Below are positions 52,774 through 62,771 of a DNA stretch of 64,000 nucleotides, piece after piece. The notes below the pieces were generated by a model. The model was not told where the DNA came from, made no database searches, and saw only the letters and a list, made by a program, of their open reading frames with translations. Made by a program: the position numbers and the translations under genes. The DNA is from Parabacteroides acidifaciens. Lineage in GTDB: Bacteria > Bacteroidota > Bacteroidia > Bacteroidales > Tannerellaceae. The stretch is from NCBI RefSeq assembly GCF_003363715.1, contig NZ_QREV01000004.1, forward strand, positions 1 through 64,000. Direction: 5' to 3'. Positions within the stretch are counted from its first letter, which is position 1. Each line of letters begins with the position of its first letter.

Positions 52774-54044
52774 TGATCAAGCATATACTGAAAATAATGT
52801 GGAACCAGCGTCGCACGAACGGCTGGATATTTGCGGAACTGCTGATTGTTGCTGGCGTCCTCTGGGTGATGGTGGATACTTTCTGGGTGGACAACCGCAC
52901 CTATCACGCCCCGCTGGGATTCGACATCGAGAACGTCTGGCGTTTCAAGCTGGGCAAACTGAATGCAAAGGCGCCGGGTTACGTCGTCGATTCGCTTTAC
53001 CATTCGTCCGATCCCGAAGATCTTACACAACTGATGAACCAGATCCGACAGAACCCCGAGGTCGAGGATGTCTGCGTCACCTTCTACTCCTGTCCCTATT
53101 CGAACGGCAACTCCTGGCGTCCCGTCAAGCCGGTGGATGGCGATACCCTCTATGCCAAGACGATGGAGTCATTTCAGATGCGCAACGTTACGCCTGAGTA
53201 TTTCCGCCTTTTCCGCATCCAAACGAACGACGGTGGGCAGGTCTACGACAAAATCAAGGGCCGCCACAACGCTATCGTGATCACGCCGGAGATGGCAGAA
53301 GGTTTCTATCACGGAGCCCCCAACATCGTCGGCCGCCGCGTCTACCATAGCGAGAACGAACAGACTTCTGAGATCGCCGCTGTCTCCACTTCCATCCGGT
53401 CGAACGAATACGAACGTCCGGAAGCCAGCTTTTACCAATGTCTCGAAGGAGAAATCTTCAACTCGGTTGTTAGTGGTTTCGGAGCCGAACGGGCCGAGTT
53501 CTGCGTCCGCATGAAACGGGCTTACACGCAGGACGAGATGAACCGCTTCCTCGACGGCATGGGCGACCGGCTGACGGTGAACAACCTCTACGTCTACGGT
53601 GTCACCCCCATCTCTTACTTTCGTGAAGGCCACCTCGAATATTACGAACGGGAGGCAAGCAACAAGATGTCGCTGATGGCTTTTATGTTAGTGAATGTTT
53701 TCTTCGGCATTATCGGTACCTTCTGGCTCCGGATGCAGAACCGCAAGGGCGAGATCGGCCTCCGCATGGCGCTGGGCGCCCACCGTATCACACTCCAACG
53801 CTATATGTACACCGAAGGCCTTTGCCTGTTGGCACTGACCTTGCCGCTGATCATCATTTTCGCCTTCAATATGGTGTATATGGACCGGCTCGATACGTAT
53901 CGCCAGCCACTCACCGCAATGCGCTTCCTCGTGACCTTTGGCTTGACTTACCTGCTGATGGCCGCCATGATCTGCATCGGCATCTGGTTCCCCGTCCGCA
54001 AGGCAGTCCGGCTGGCGCCAGCGGAGGCGTTGCACTATGAATAA
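52773..54044 (+). CDS. FtsX/MacB-type permease, pair 2, type B
   Basis: This 423-aa type B permease opens MIKHILKIMWNQRRTN, carries FFGIIGTFWLRMQNRKGEIG and GLRMALGAH and ends LAPAEALHYE. It is 17 bp after its type A partner and 21 bp before pair 3. Its MIKHILKI start and its periplasmic domain strongly resemble pair 1, type B. Confidence 0.9.
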   Translation: MIKHILKIMWNQRRTNGWIFAELLIVAGVLWVMVDTFWVDNRTYHAPLGFDIENVWRFKLGKLNAKAPGYVVDSLYHSSDPEDLTQLMNQIRQNPEVEDVCVTFYSCPYSNGNSWRPVKPVDGDTLYAKTMESFQMRNVTPEYFRLFRIQTNDGGQVYDKIKGRHNAIVITPEMAEGFYHGAPNIVGRRVYHSENEQTSEIAAVSTSIRSNEYERPEASFYQCLEGEIFNSVVSGFGAERAEFCVRMKRAYTQDEMNRFLDGMGDRLTVNNLYVYGVTPISYFREGHLEYYEREASNKMSLMAFMLVNVFFGIIGTFWLRMQNRKGEIGLRMALGAHRITLQRYMYTEGLCLLALTLPLIIIFAFNMVYMDRLDTYRQPLTAMRFLVTFGLTYLLMAAMICIGIWFPVRKAVRLAPAEALHYE

Positions 54045-54065
54045 ACACTGCAAAAACACTATAAT

Positions 54066-55334
54066 ATGATAAAACAATATCTCAAACAAGCCTTCCGGCT
54101 ACTCGGGGAAAACAAGCTCCTGAGCGTGATCTCCATTATTGGGACAGCTTTGGCGATCTGCATGGTCATGGTGATCGTGATCTTGTATATAGCAAAGACT
54201 GCCGGCTTCCGTCCCGAGGTGAACCGGGACAGGACGTATTATCTTTCCGTTGCCATGTCAGTGGGCAAAGACGACGGGCGGCGCCTTTCCTTCGGAAGCA
54301 TAGGACTGCCGCTCATCCGTGAATGTTATTATCCCCTGGAATGTGCAGAAGTGACGACCGCCATTATCCGGGACCGCTGGAATAATCAATCTGCACTCAG
54401 CATGGACGGTTTGAAGAGCAGCAACGGCAAAGTGATCCAGACCGATCCTGCTTTCTGGAAGCTCTTCTCGTTCGACTTTATCGAAGGCAAGCCATTCACG
54501 GAAGCTGATTTCGACAGTGGCATCCGTACGGTAGTCCTGAGCGAGCATGTCGCCCGCGCTCTTTTTGGCAGCGAACGGGCGGTGGGGAAGGAGATGAAAC
54601 TTAACTTCAATGTTTTCCGCGTCTGCGGAGTGGTGAAAGACGTCTCCCGCTTTGCTAACACGGCATGGGCGGAGATGTGGATTCCCTATACGGCAGGTAC
54701 GGAGTACAATACGTATTGGTCCGAAGGCATCAACGGACATTTCAACTGCTGTGTCCTACTGAAAGAAGGTGTTACGGAGGAAGAACTTTGTCAGGAAGTG
54801 CAGAGCCGTATTGCAAAATTCAACTCCACCCTTTCCGATTGTAAAGCTGATATCGGATATCAGCCCAATTCGCAGATTATGGAGTGGCTAAACGGAGGCA
54901 ACGAAGGGAAGGCGGATATGGCAGGCGCTTTTCTCCGTTACGGCATCATCCTCTTCATCCTGCTTCTGGTACCGGCTTTTAACCTTTCCGGCATCACCCT
55001 GTCGAGGATGCGCAAGCGGATAGCCGAGTTGGGTGTGAGGCGTGCCTTCGGTGCGTCGAAAGGCAATATCATCGGGCAAGTCCTGTTCGAGAACCTGGTC
55101 TTTACGTTGGTAGGCGGGTTGCTGGGGCTTTGCTTCTCGTACGTTGCCATCTGGCTGTTGCGGGACTGGTTGCTGGTCACATCCCTGGGCGACGCAGGTC
55201 TGTCGGGTGGTATGCTTAACGGCTATGTCTTTCTCGCAGCCTTCCTGTTTTGCCTGGTGATGAATCTTATGTCGGCCGGCATTCCGGCCTGGCGGGTGTC
55301 GCAGGTGAATATTATAGACTCCATAAACAATTGA
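54066..55334 (+). CDS. FtsX/MacB-type permease, pair 3, type A
   Basis: This 422-aa type A permease opens MIKQYLKQAFRLLGENKLLSV and has GKPFTEADFDSGIRTVV, ELGVRRAFGASKG and MSAGIPAWRVSQV near the end. The periplasmic domain has diverged further than in pairs 1 and 2, consistent with a different cargo or partner. Confidence 0.9.
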   Translation: MIKQYLKQAFRLLGENKLLSVISIIGTALAICMVMVIVILYIAKTAGFRPEVNRDRTYYLSVAMSVGKDDGRRLSFGSIGLPLIRECYYPLECAEVTTAIIRDRWNNQSALSMDGLKSSNGKVIQTDPAFWKLFSFDFIEGKPFTEADFDSGIRTVVLSEHVARALFGSERAVGKEMKLNFNVFRVCGVVKDVSRFANTAWAEMWIPYTAGTEYNTYWSEGINGHFNCCVLLKEGVTEEELCQEVQSRIAKFNSTLSDCKADIGYQPNSQIMEWLNGGNEGKADMAGAFLRYGIILFILLLVPAFNLSGITLSRMRKRIAELGVRRAFGASKGNIIGQVLFENLVFTLVGGLLGLCFSYVAIWLLRDWLLVTSLGDAGLSGGMLNGYVFLAAFLFCLVMNLMSAGIPAWRVSQVNIIDSINN

Positions 55335-55340
55335 TGCCTT

Positions 55341-56615
55341 ATGTTAAGAATGATCTTTATACAACTTTGGAATGAGCGCAAGGGTAATGTGCTTATCTTT
55401 CTGGAACTGTTAGTCGTCTCCGTCTTCCTCTGGTATATGGTGGATACGTTGTACGTCAATTATAAAGAATATGAAAGGCCGTTGGGTTTTGATATCTCGC
55501 ATGTCTATCACGTACGGCTGGCAACGGTTCCGCAGAGTAGCGTCGACTATGACACGACCGCCATCCATAGCCATTACGGTGGGGGCGATTTCCTGACGCT
55601 TTATGATCGTCTGGCCCATAATCCATCGGTCGAGAGTGTCTGCTACACCAGCAACAACCATTTCCATTACAGGGGAAGTAACTCTTTCGCCACCTTCAAG
55701 AACGACTCATTGGCCCGTCAAGGTTATTTGCGCCATGTGGACCCCGCCTATTTTCGCGTCTTCCGGGTGAAGACGGCACACGGAGAATCGTGGGAAAAGT
55801 TGGAACAGGCTTTGCGTGACAACCAAATTGTGGTGACGGGAACCGTTGCCGAAACCTTCTTTGGCGATGCCGGGAAGGCGGAACGGAAGGAGATATGGAT
55901 CACCGACCAGGGCCGTACCGATAGTATGGCCTATCGCATCGGGGCTGTTTCCGAGCCGCAGCGCTACGCTGATTTCAGCAGTTATGACTATGCTTATTAT
56001 AAGCCGGTGGGAACGGAGGAGGCTTTCCGCAATTCGAGTGCCGGGGTGGCTGACGTACTGAACCTCTTTATCCGTGTGAAGCCTGCGGCGGACAACAGCC
56101 GTTTTGCTGACGACTTCACCCGCGAGATGTCGCAACAGATGCGTCTCGGCAATATTTACCTGAAGGAAGTGATTCCGATGACCTATTACCGGAACGAGTT
56201 CCTCCGTTCCTGGGTCGATAATATCCGGATGTACGCCTCCTGCATCCTCTTCTTCCTGCTCAACGTCTTCTTAGGGATTATCGGCACCTTCTGGTTCCGC
56301 ACCCAGCAGCGTAGCTCGGAGATAGGCCTTCGTATGGCGATGGGAGCTTCGCGCCGCAATATCTTCCGGCATCTCTTCACCGAGGGTTTCGTCCTGTTAG
56401 GGATCGCGTTTGTCCCAGCGGCTATCATATTCGCCAACCTGGCTTATATGGAGGTGACGACGCAGACCGAAATGCAACTCTCCATCGCTGCTCGCATCCT
56501 GTGGGGCATGGGACTGACGCTCGTGATGATCGGCCTGATGGTCGTCATCGGCATGGGCTTCCCCGCCTTCCGCGCCATGCGGATGCAGCCGGCAGACACG
56601 TTGCACGATGAATAA
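55341..56615 (+). CDS. FtsX/MacB-type permease, pair 3, type B
   Basis: This 424-aa type B permease has FLGIIGTFWFRTQQRSSEIG, GLRMAMGASRR and a MQPADTLHDE ending in place of PAEALHYE. It closes the first operon. The second dyad begins 17 bp after its stop, followed by a second sigma-54 promoter. Confidence 0.9.
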   Translation: MLRMIFIQLWNERKGNVLIFLELLVVSVFLWYMVDTLYVNYKEYERPLGFDISHVYHVRLATVPQSSVDYDTTAIHSHYGGGDFLTLYDRLAHNPSVESVCYTSNNHFHYRGSNSFATFKNDSLARQGYLRHVDPAYFRVFRVKTAHGESWEKLEQALRDNQIVVTGTVAETFFGDAGKAERKEIWITDQGRTDSMAYRIGAVSEPQRYADFSSYDYAYYKPVGTEEAFRNSSAGVADVLNLFIRVKPAADNSRFADDFTREMSQQMRLGNIYLKEVIPMTYYRNEFLRSWVDNIRMYASCILFFLLNVFLGIIGTFWFRTQQRSSEIGLRMAMGASRRNIFRHLFTEGFVLLGIAFVPAAIIFANLAYMEVTTQTEMQLSIAARILWGMGLTLVMIGLMVVIGMGFPAFRAMRMQPADTLHDE

Positions 56616-56632
56616 CACAAAAACGGACAATG

Positions 56633-56648
56633 TGTTCAATATCGGACA
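56633..56648. promoter_or_regulatory. Dyad upstream activator site of the ABC locus (second)
   Basis: TGTTCAATATCGGACA is the reverse complement of the first site with very few changes; GTGTTCAATATCGGACA matches over 17 bp. Its centre is about 78 bp upstream of the predicted start near 56718, the same spacing as the first site. Confidence 0.7.
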
Positions 56649-56691
56649 CTGTCTTGTTTTGAAAATAATTGATTAATAATAATTTACTTCT

Positions 56692-56707
56692 TTGGCACGC
56701 AATTTGC
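56692..56707 (+). promoter_or_regulatory. Sigma-54 promoter of the ATPase/permease operon
   Basis: TTGGCACG-CAAT-TTGC (56692-56707) is a perfect match to the -24/-12 consensus, 92 bp before the ATPase start codon at 56800. Confidence 0.88.
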
Positions 56708-56799
56708 CTATCGGAGGATATACCGGGTGAACGATCCCGGTTAAACACAGAATATAATAACAACGGTCGGCTCATCCCGCCCAACAAACAATAACGATT

Positions 56800-57465
56800 A
56801 TGATTACACTTACAAATCTTGAGAAGATCTACCGGACGAAAGAGATCGAGACGGTAGCTTTGGAAAATGTGAACCTGACAGTCAATAAAGGAGAGTTTCT
56901 CAGTATCATGGGCCCCTCTGGTTGTGGTAAATCGACACTGCTGAACATCATCGGCCTGCTGGATTCCCCGACTTCCGGATCTGTCGAGATCGCCGGCACT
57001 AACACCGTCAACATGAACGACAAGCAGCTGGCGACATTTCGTAACCAGAAGCTCGGCTTCGTTTTCCAGTCCTTCCACCTGATCAACTCGCTGAACGTAC
57101 TCGATAACGTCGAGCTTCCGTTGCTCTACCGCAAGGTCAGTGCCAAGGAACGCCGTGCCGCTGCCGAAGCTGTGCTCGAAAAGGTCGGCCTCTCGCACCG
57201 TATGCGCCATTTCCCGACACAGCTCTCCGGTGGTCAGTGCCAGCGTGTCGCCATCGCCCGTGCCATCGTCGGTAACCCCGCCATCATCCTCGCCGATGAG
57301 CCGACCGGTAACCTGGACTCCAAAATGGGAGCCGAAGTCATGGAACTGCTCCACAAACTGAACAAGGAAGACGGCCGCACCATCGTTATGGTAACCCATA
57401 ACGACGAGCAGGCCAAGCAAACCTCACGCACAGTGCGCTTCTTCGACGGACGGCAAGTGATGTAA
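56800..57465 (+). CDS. ABC transporter ATPase (LolD/MacB-like)
   Basis: This 221-aa ATPase has Walker A GPSGCGKST, signature LSGGQCQRVAIARA, Walker B ILADEPTGNLDS and the H-loop MVTHNDEQ. It belongs to the LolD/MacB-type group that energises FtsX-like permeases. It is the only ATPase in the locus, so it must serve all ten permeases, or some permeases use ATPases elsewhere. It heads the second operon, 15 bp before pair 4. Confidence 0.95.
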   Translation: MITLTNLEKIYRTKEIETVALENVNLTVNKGEFLSIMGPSGCGKSTLLNIIGLLDSPTSGSVEIAGTNTVNMNDKQLATFRNQKLGFVFQSFHLINSLNVLDNVELPLLYRKVSAKERRAAAEAVLEKVGLSHRMRHFPTQLSGGQCQRVAIARAIVGNPAIILADEPTGNLDSKMGAEVMELLHKLNKEDGRTIVMVTHNDEQAKQTSRTVRFFDGRQVM

Positions 57466-57480
57466 CTTATAATTCGTAAT

Positions 57481-58788
57481 ATGTATAAACAATATCTCAG
57501 ACAAGCCTGGCAGTTGATGAAGCAGAATCGCTTCTTCAGCGCCGTATATATCATCGGGACGGGACTGGCGATCTCGATGGTCATGGTGATGGCGGTGGTC
57601 TACCATATCCGGACAGCCAATATCGCCCCGGAGGTGAACCGTGACCGGATGTGCTACGTGACGAATGTTTCCTTCAACATGAATGACGACAAAGGGCACC
57701 TCAACAGCTGCGTCGGTCCTCGCTTCGCGAAAGAGGTCATGTATAACCTGAAGACACCTGAAGCTGTCGCTGTTGCGACTATGACGCAGATGATGCCTTT
57801 CACGGTGGGCGATGTCTTCATGCAGGCGCCGGGGCACGATGAGGCACCGAAAGTCAGCCTCATGGGATGCAACGACCAGTTCTGGAGAGTTTACGCCTTT
57901 ACGTTTGAGGAGGGGAAACCATTTACGGAGGCCGATTTCCAGTCCGGCCTGCCGCGTGCCGTGCTTACGGAGTCGCTGAGCCGGAAGCTGTTCCGGAAAA
58001 CAGAGGTGACAGGGCAGACGGTGCTGATCAATGATGTGAAATATATTGTGAGCGGAGTCGTGGCGGATGTGTCCGGCGTTGCTTCCGATGTGTGTGCAGA
58101 TGTGTGGATCCCCTATACTTCGATGGCTGTCATTATGAATAAGATGGCGGATGAGAAGGAAGGGTCGGCCAATATCTTGGTTGCGAATATCCTGCTGCGC
58201 GATGCGGACGACATAGGTCTCCTTAAAGACGAATTGGCGCAGGAGGTGAAACGTTATAACACGACCTTGACGGAAGGGCAGGTGACTTGCAACGATCCTG
58301 TCTCTTATGTAGACCAGATGGTCGGCAGCTTGCTCCGGATGGATGTGAAACAGACTTATATGACGCTGTCGATCGTCCTGCTGCTTTTCCTCCTCGTTCC
58401 GGCATTGAACCTGTCGGGGCTAAACACGTCGCACATGCAAGACCGTATACCGGAGATCGGTGTCCGCAAGGCGTTCGGTGCACCGCGTGGGACGTTGATG
58501 TCGCAGATCTTCGTGGAGAATATGCTGTTGATGCTGCCCGGCGGAGTGGCGGGGCTGCTGTTCTCGTACGTGCTGGTGTTCCTGTTTCGAAATCTCCTGC
58601 TGTCGTCCGGCGTCTTTGCGATGCAGATGGGGACGGGCGGGTCGATTTTCCTTTCGGCGGGGATGTTGCTCAACTGGGAAGTCTTTCTCTATGCCTTTGT
58701 GGTCTGTCTGGTCTTGAACCTGCTTTCTTCGATGGTTCCTGCTTGGCGTGCGGTGAAGGTGAATATAACAGAGGCACTAAATGCTTAA
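57481..58788 (+). CDS. FtsX/MacB-type permease, pair 4, type A
   Basis: This 435-aa type A permease opens MYKQYLRQAWQLMKQNR, with GKPFTEADFQSGLPRAV and GVRKAFGAPRG, and ends AWRAVKVNITEALNA. Its periplasmic domain is slightly longer than those in pairs 1-3. It follows the ATPase gene with a 15-bp gap. Confidence 0.9.
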   Translation: MYKQYLRQAWQLMKQNRFFSAVYIIGTGLAISMVMVMAVVYHIRTANIAPEVNRDRMCYVTNVSFNMNDDKGHLNSCVGPRFAKEVMYNLKTPEAVAVATMTQMMPFTVGDVFMQAPGHDEAPKVSLMGCNDQFWRVYAFTFEEGKPFTEADFQSGLPRAVLTESLSRKLFRKTEVTGQTVLINDVKYIVSGVVADVSGVASDVCADVWIPYTSMAVIMNKMADEKEGSANILVANILLRDADDIGLLKDELAQEVKRYNTTLTEGQVTCNDPVSYVDQMVGSLLRMDVKQTYMTLSIVLLLFLLVPALNLSGLNTSHMQDRIPEIGVRKAFGAPRGTLMSQIFVENMLLMLPGGVAGLLFSYVLVFLFRNLLLSSGVFAMQMGTGGSIFLSAGMLLNWEVFLYAFVVCLVLNLLSSMVPAWRAVKVNITEALNA

Positions 58789-58800
58789 AATCGGACGATT

Positions 58801-60081
58801 ATGATAAAACATATATTGAAATTGATCTGGTCGCAGTTCCGGAGCAACACGTGGGTGTTGGCGGAGCTCTTGGTGGTGTTCGTGGTGCTGTGGTTCATGA
58901 CTGACTATTTCCTGATGCAGGGTGTATTGATGCACCGTCCGGTGGGGTATAAGCTCGACAATGTGTATCAGGCGGTCGTTTCGCTCCGTTCGTCGGACAA
59001 TCCTTCGTTCATCGAGTATGAGGAAGGAAGCGAAGAACCGATGCGTAACCTCGAGCGTATCGTGGAACGCATCCGCCAGCATCCCGATGTGGAGGTGGTC
59101 GGGCTGTCCTACTATTCGTTGCCTTATACGCACTCCAATATAGGAAACGGGGTCTGGCGCGATTCCACACGGCTTAATATCCGTTATATGCTGGTTTCGC
59201 CCGACTATTTCCGGGTGTTCGGTATCGGTTCGATATTGGGCGGTTCGCCGGAAGAGCTGGGCGCAAAGTTGCCGGGCATGAAGAATACGACGGATATCGT
59301 GATTTCAGCCGGCATAGCCGAGACGCTGTTCGGCCGTACGGATGTGATCGGGTCGGAGTTGTATTCCGGTGGCGATTCGGTCCCCAGGCATATTGTGGCG
59401 GTGACGGAACCTGTGCGCAATGATGAGTATAGCATCGGTCATCGGCATGTTGCCTTCGGCCTTTTCAGTTTGCCCGAGCTGGCGGGTGAGGAGGAGATGG
59501 TGGAAGAGGATCTGACGAATGTGCAAATAACCTTCCGCACCCGTCCGGGCATCGCTTCGGCAGATTATGCCGGGAAGTTCCTCCGGGAGATGAAGCGGCA
59601 GTTAATGGCGGGCAACCTCTGGGTGTCGGACATCAGAAGTTATCAGAAGGTCCGTGCCGATTATCTGGCAAACTCGCCGGAGACGGGCAGCCGGAAGTTG
59701 TTCTCGGCTCTGGGTGCATTCTTTCTGGTGAATGTTTTCCTGGCGGTGATCGGGACATTCTGGTTCCGGGTGCGCCGCCGGCGCAGCGAGTTGGGCTTGC
59801 GTATGGCTGTCGGTTCTTCCCGTTCTGGCATTCAAGGGCTGATGATTGGGGAAGGGTTGTTACTGCTGACGCTTGCAATGTTGCCGGCGTTGCTGGTCTG
59901 CCTGAATCTGGTTTGGATGGACGTGCTTTCGACAACGGTCATGGCGGCTGGCGTGGGACGTTTCCTTACAGTCAGCTTGCTGACATGGAGCGTTCTGGCG
60001 TTCGTTATTTTCCTTGCCACCTGGTATCCTTCGCGTAAGGCGTCACGGCTGGAACCGGCGGAGGCGTTGCACTATGAGTAA
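58801..60081 (+). CDS. FtsX/MacB-type permease, pair 4, type B
   Basis: This 426-aa type B permease opens MIKHILKLIWSQFRSNTW and has FLAVIGTFWFRVRRRRSELG, GLRMAVGSS and the ending LEPAEALHYE. It forms a pair with the gene 12 bp before it. Confidence 0.9.
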   Translation: MIKHILKLIWSQFRSNTWVLAELLVVFVVLWFMTDYFLMQGVLMHRPVGYKLDNVYQAVVSLRSSDNPSFIEYEEGSEEPMRNLERIVERIRQHPDVEVVGLSYYSLPYTHSNIGNGVWRDSTRLNIRYMLVSPDYFRVFGIGSILGGSPEELGAKLPGMKNTTDIVISAGIAETLFGRTDVIGSELYSGGDSVPRHIVAVTEPVRNDEYSIGHRHVAFGLFSLPELAGEEEMVEEDLTNVQITFRTRPGIASADYAGKFLREMKRQLMAGNLWVSDIRSYQKVRADYLANSPETGSRKLFSALGAFFLVNVFLAVIGTFWFRVRRRRSELGLRMAVGSSRSGIQGLMIGEGLLLLTLAMLPALLVCLNLVWMDVLSTTVMAAGVGRFLTVSLLTWSVLAFVIFLATWYPSRKASRLEPAEALHYE

Positions 60082-60131
60082 TAAATAGGACTTTTGACAC
60101 ACTATCATATAAATATCTAATATCAAACAAT

Positions 60132-61433
60132 ATGTTGAAAATCTATCTCAAACAAGCCTGGAACCTGATCCGGCAAGAACGTCTCTTCAGCCTGATCTAT
60201 GTTGTCGGGACGGGGCTGTCCGTGTCGATGGTGATGGTGCTGTCGATTGTCTTCTATATGAGGGTAGCGAATATCTATCCGGAGACGAACCGCGACCGGA
60301 TTCTGGTCGCCAAGAGCGGGACGTTTAATAGTGAAGGAGGCGGGCAGTCCAGCAGCTCGCTTTCTGAGGGGATGATCGACGCCTGCTTCGGGTCGCTGAA
60401 AGGCGTGGAGGCAATCGCATTGATGGCAAGAGAAGACGACGAGTTCTTAGTACAGCCCGAAGGTGATCCTGTGCAGTTGCCGGTGACGGTGAAGTTTGTG
60501 AATACGGACTTCTGGCGGGTGTTCCCTTTCCGCTTCCTCGAAGGGAAAGCTTTCACCGAGGCAGATCAGCAGTCGGCTATCCGGACAGCTGTCATCGCCC
60601 GGAGCCTGGCGCACCGGCTCTTTGGTGACGAGGAGGCCACGGGCAAGTATATCTCGGTTAACTTCAGGCAATACCGTGTATGCGGCATTGTGCAGGACGC
60701 TTCGTTAGTGACGGAGAAGACCTATGCACAGATCTGGTTCCCCTACACGGTGGCCGATGATTATAAGCCGAACGATAGCTGGAACAATACCGGAGTATTG
60801 GGTAAATTCAACGCCTACATACTCGCTTCACGCGACACGAACCTGAAGGCTTTGAAGCAGGAGGCGGAAGAGCGGGTGGAACGCTATGGGAAATCGCTGA
60901 AAGGCGGTACGTTCACTGCTTTGGGACAGCCGGACTATTATTGGCAGTCTACTTTCCGCTATTGGAGTAACAGCGCTCCGGATTTCGGAAGTCTGCTCCT
61001 TCAATACGGGCTGATCGTCTTGATCCTGCTGCTGGTGCCGTCCGTCAGCCTTTCGGGAATGACCGACTCGCGTATGGAGCGGCGGTTGGCCGAGATGGGC
61101 GTCAGGCGGGCTTTCGGTGCTCCGACCGGGACGCTGATGGGGCAGATCATCTCGGAAAACTTCCTCTTCACCTTTTTGGGAGGGCTGTTCGGGCTGCTGT
61201 TTTCCTATTTGCTGATCTATTTGAGCCGCGACTGGATCTTGCAGCTCGATGCGACCTTTGTCGACGTATTGCCGGAAGGAGCCGATGTGGTCTTTACGCC
61301 GGGGATGCTGATGAACTTTCAGGTGTTCGGCATCGCCCTCTTCGTGTGCTTCGTGCTGAACCTGCTTTCTGCGCTGATACCTGCTTGGAGAGCTTCACAC
61401 CGTCAGATCATTTATTCGTTGAACGCAAAATAG
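60132..61433 (+). CDS. FtsX/MacB-type permease, pair 5, type A
   Basis: This 433-aa type A permease opens MLKIYLKQAWNLIRQER, with GKAFTEADQQSAIRTAV and GVRRAFGAPTG. The GKPFTEADF motif is altered here (GKAFTEADQQ), and the periplasmic loop is long. A 50-bp gap separates it from pair 4, the largest within the operon. Confidence 0.9.
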   Translation: MLKIYLKQAWNLIRQERLFSLIYVVGTGLSVSMVMVLSIVFYMRVANIYPETNRDRILVAKSGTFNSEGGGQSSSSLSEGMIDACFGSLKGVEAIALMAREDDEFLVQPEGDPVQLPVTVKFVNTDFWRVFPFRFLEGKAFTEADQQSAIRTAVIARSLAHRLFGDEEATGKYISVNFRQYRVCGIVQDASLVTEKTYAQIWFPYTVADDYKPNDSWNNTGVLGKFNAYILASRDTNLKALKQEAEERVERYGKSLKGGTFTALGQPDYYWQSTFRYWSNSAPDFGSLLLQYGLIVLILLLVPSVSLSGMTDSRMERRLAEMGVRRAFGAPTGTLMGQIISENFLFTFLGGLFGLLFSYLLIYLSRDWILQLDATFVDVLPEGADVVFTPGMLMNFQVFGIALFVCFVLNLLSALIPAWRASHRQIIYSLNAK

Positions 61434-61440
61434 TAGCATT

Positions 61441-62739
61441 ATGTTGAAACATATATTAAAACAGTTATGGAACCGTAGACGGGCCAACCTCTGGATCGGA
61501 GTGGAGTTGTTGCTGGTGTTTTGCCTGCTTTGGTACATTGTGGATTATTTCTTTGTCCTGGAATATAACAAGAGCTTGCCTTCCAACCGCGATCTGAACA
61601 ACACCTGGCAGGTGAACGTGGCGCTTTTCCCGCCGGAACATCCGGAGTATCAACCGGGTGAAAGCGACTCGACCGCCCTTGAAAACAACTATTACCGCCT
61701 GCTTGACCGCATCCGTGATTATAAGGATGTCGAGGAAGTTGCCGTCCTGACGACCTGGAGCACGCCGGGTGGTGGAAGCTATTCCGGTAATTGGCTCCGC
61801 AGCCGCCGGGATACGACGCGCGAGGGAAGCGGGCAGGTTCTCACGTTTGATCCGCAGACGGACTTCCTGAAGGTCTTCCGCTATACGACACGGGATGGCA
61901 AACCGGTTTCTGTGGCCGACTTCGACTGGTCGGACCCGAAAGCGATCGTGCTTGGCGGCTTGTCGGCCGAGACCTTCTTCCCGGATGGTAATGCCGTCGG
62001 AGAGATATTGGAAAGCCCACGTCAGCCGGATTCCTATAATTACATCGTGAAGGGCGTGATCGGAGATACGAAGCGTTTCGATTACGAACGTCCCCAGCTG
62101 ACTTTCTACCGGGCCGAGCGGATCAATGCCGATAACATAAAAGACAGAATGGAGATCGCCGTCCGCGCCCGCGAATCCGTGCCGGATGCCCGTTTCCTGC
62201 AAGATTTCAAGAATGCGATGAGCCGGGAACTGCGTATCGGCAATTTCTACCTGAAAGGGGTGAAATCTTATAACCGGATCAATAAAGATACGGAGTTCAG
62301 TTTCGGAATGACGAGCAGTGTCCGCATCCGAACCGCCATGACGCTCTTTTTCCTGATAAATATCATGCTTTGCGTGATGGGGACGTTCTGGTATCGTATC
62401 CGGGTGAGGCGCGAAGAGATCGGCCTGCGTATGGCGATGGGGTCGACGCGTGCCGATATACGCAAGATGCTGTTGTGGGAAGGTATCTGCCTTTTGACGG
62501 TGATGATGATCCCGGCTGTGCTGGTCGAGATGCAGTTCGTGTATCTCGGGCTGATCGATACGTTAGGAGGCGGCAATAGTTCGTCGGTGACCTATCTTCC
62601 GGACCGGACAGTCCTGCGTTTCATCCTGACCAACTGTTTAACCTGGGTTGTGCTGGCTGTGGCCATTGTGGCTGCAATCTGGCTTCCGGCCGATAAGGCT
62701 GCGAAGATGGCGCCGGCAGAAGCCCTGCACTATGAATAG
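61441..62739 (+). CDS. FtsX/MacB-type permease, pair 5, type B
   Basis: This 432-aa type B permease opens MLKHILKQLWNRRRANLW and has MLCVMGTFWYRIRVRREEIG, GLRMAMGSTR and the ending MAPAEALHYE. It closes the second operon and is followed by a terminator. Its partner gene is 7 bp upstream. Confidence 0.9.
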   Translation: MLKHILKQLWNRRRANLWIGVELLLVFCLLWYIVDYFFVLEYNKSLPSNRDLNNTWQVNVALFPPEHPEYQPGESDSTALENNYYRLLDRIRDYKDVEEVAVLTTWSTPGGGSYSGNWLRSRRDTTREGSGQVLTFDPQTDFLKVFRYTTRDGKPVSVADFDWSDPKAIVLGGLSAETFFPDGNAVGEILESPRQPDSYNYIVKGVIGDTKRFDYERPQLTFYRAERINADNIKDRMEIAVRARESVPDARFLQDFKNAMSRELRIGNFYLKGVKSYNRINKDTEFSFGMTSSVRIRTAMTLFFLINIMLCVMGTFWYRIRVRREEIGLRMAMGSTRADIRKMLLWEGICLLTVMMIPAVLVEMQFVYLGLIDTLGGGNSSSVTYLPDRTVLRFILTNCLTWVVLAVAIVAAIWLPADKAAKMAPAEALHYE

Positions 62740-62771
62740 CTTTTTAATAAACACTATTTGTTTTTGTTTAA

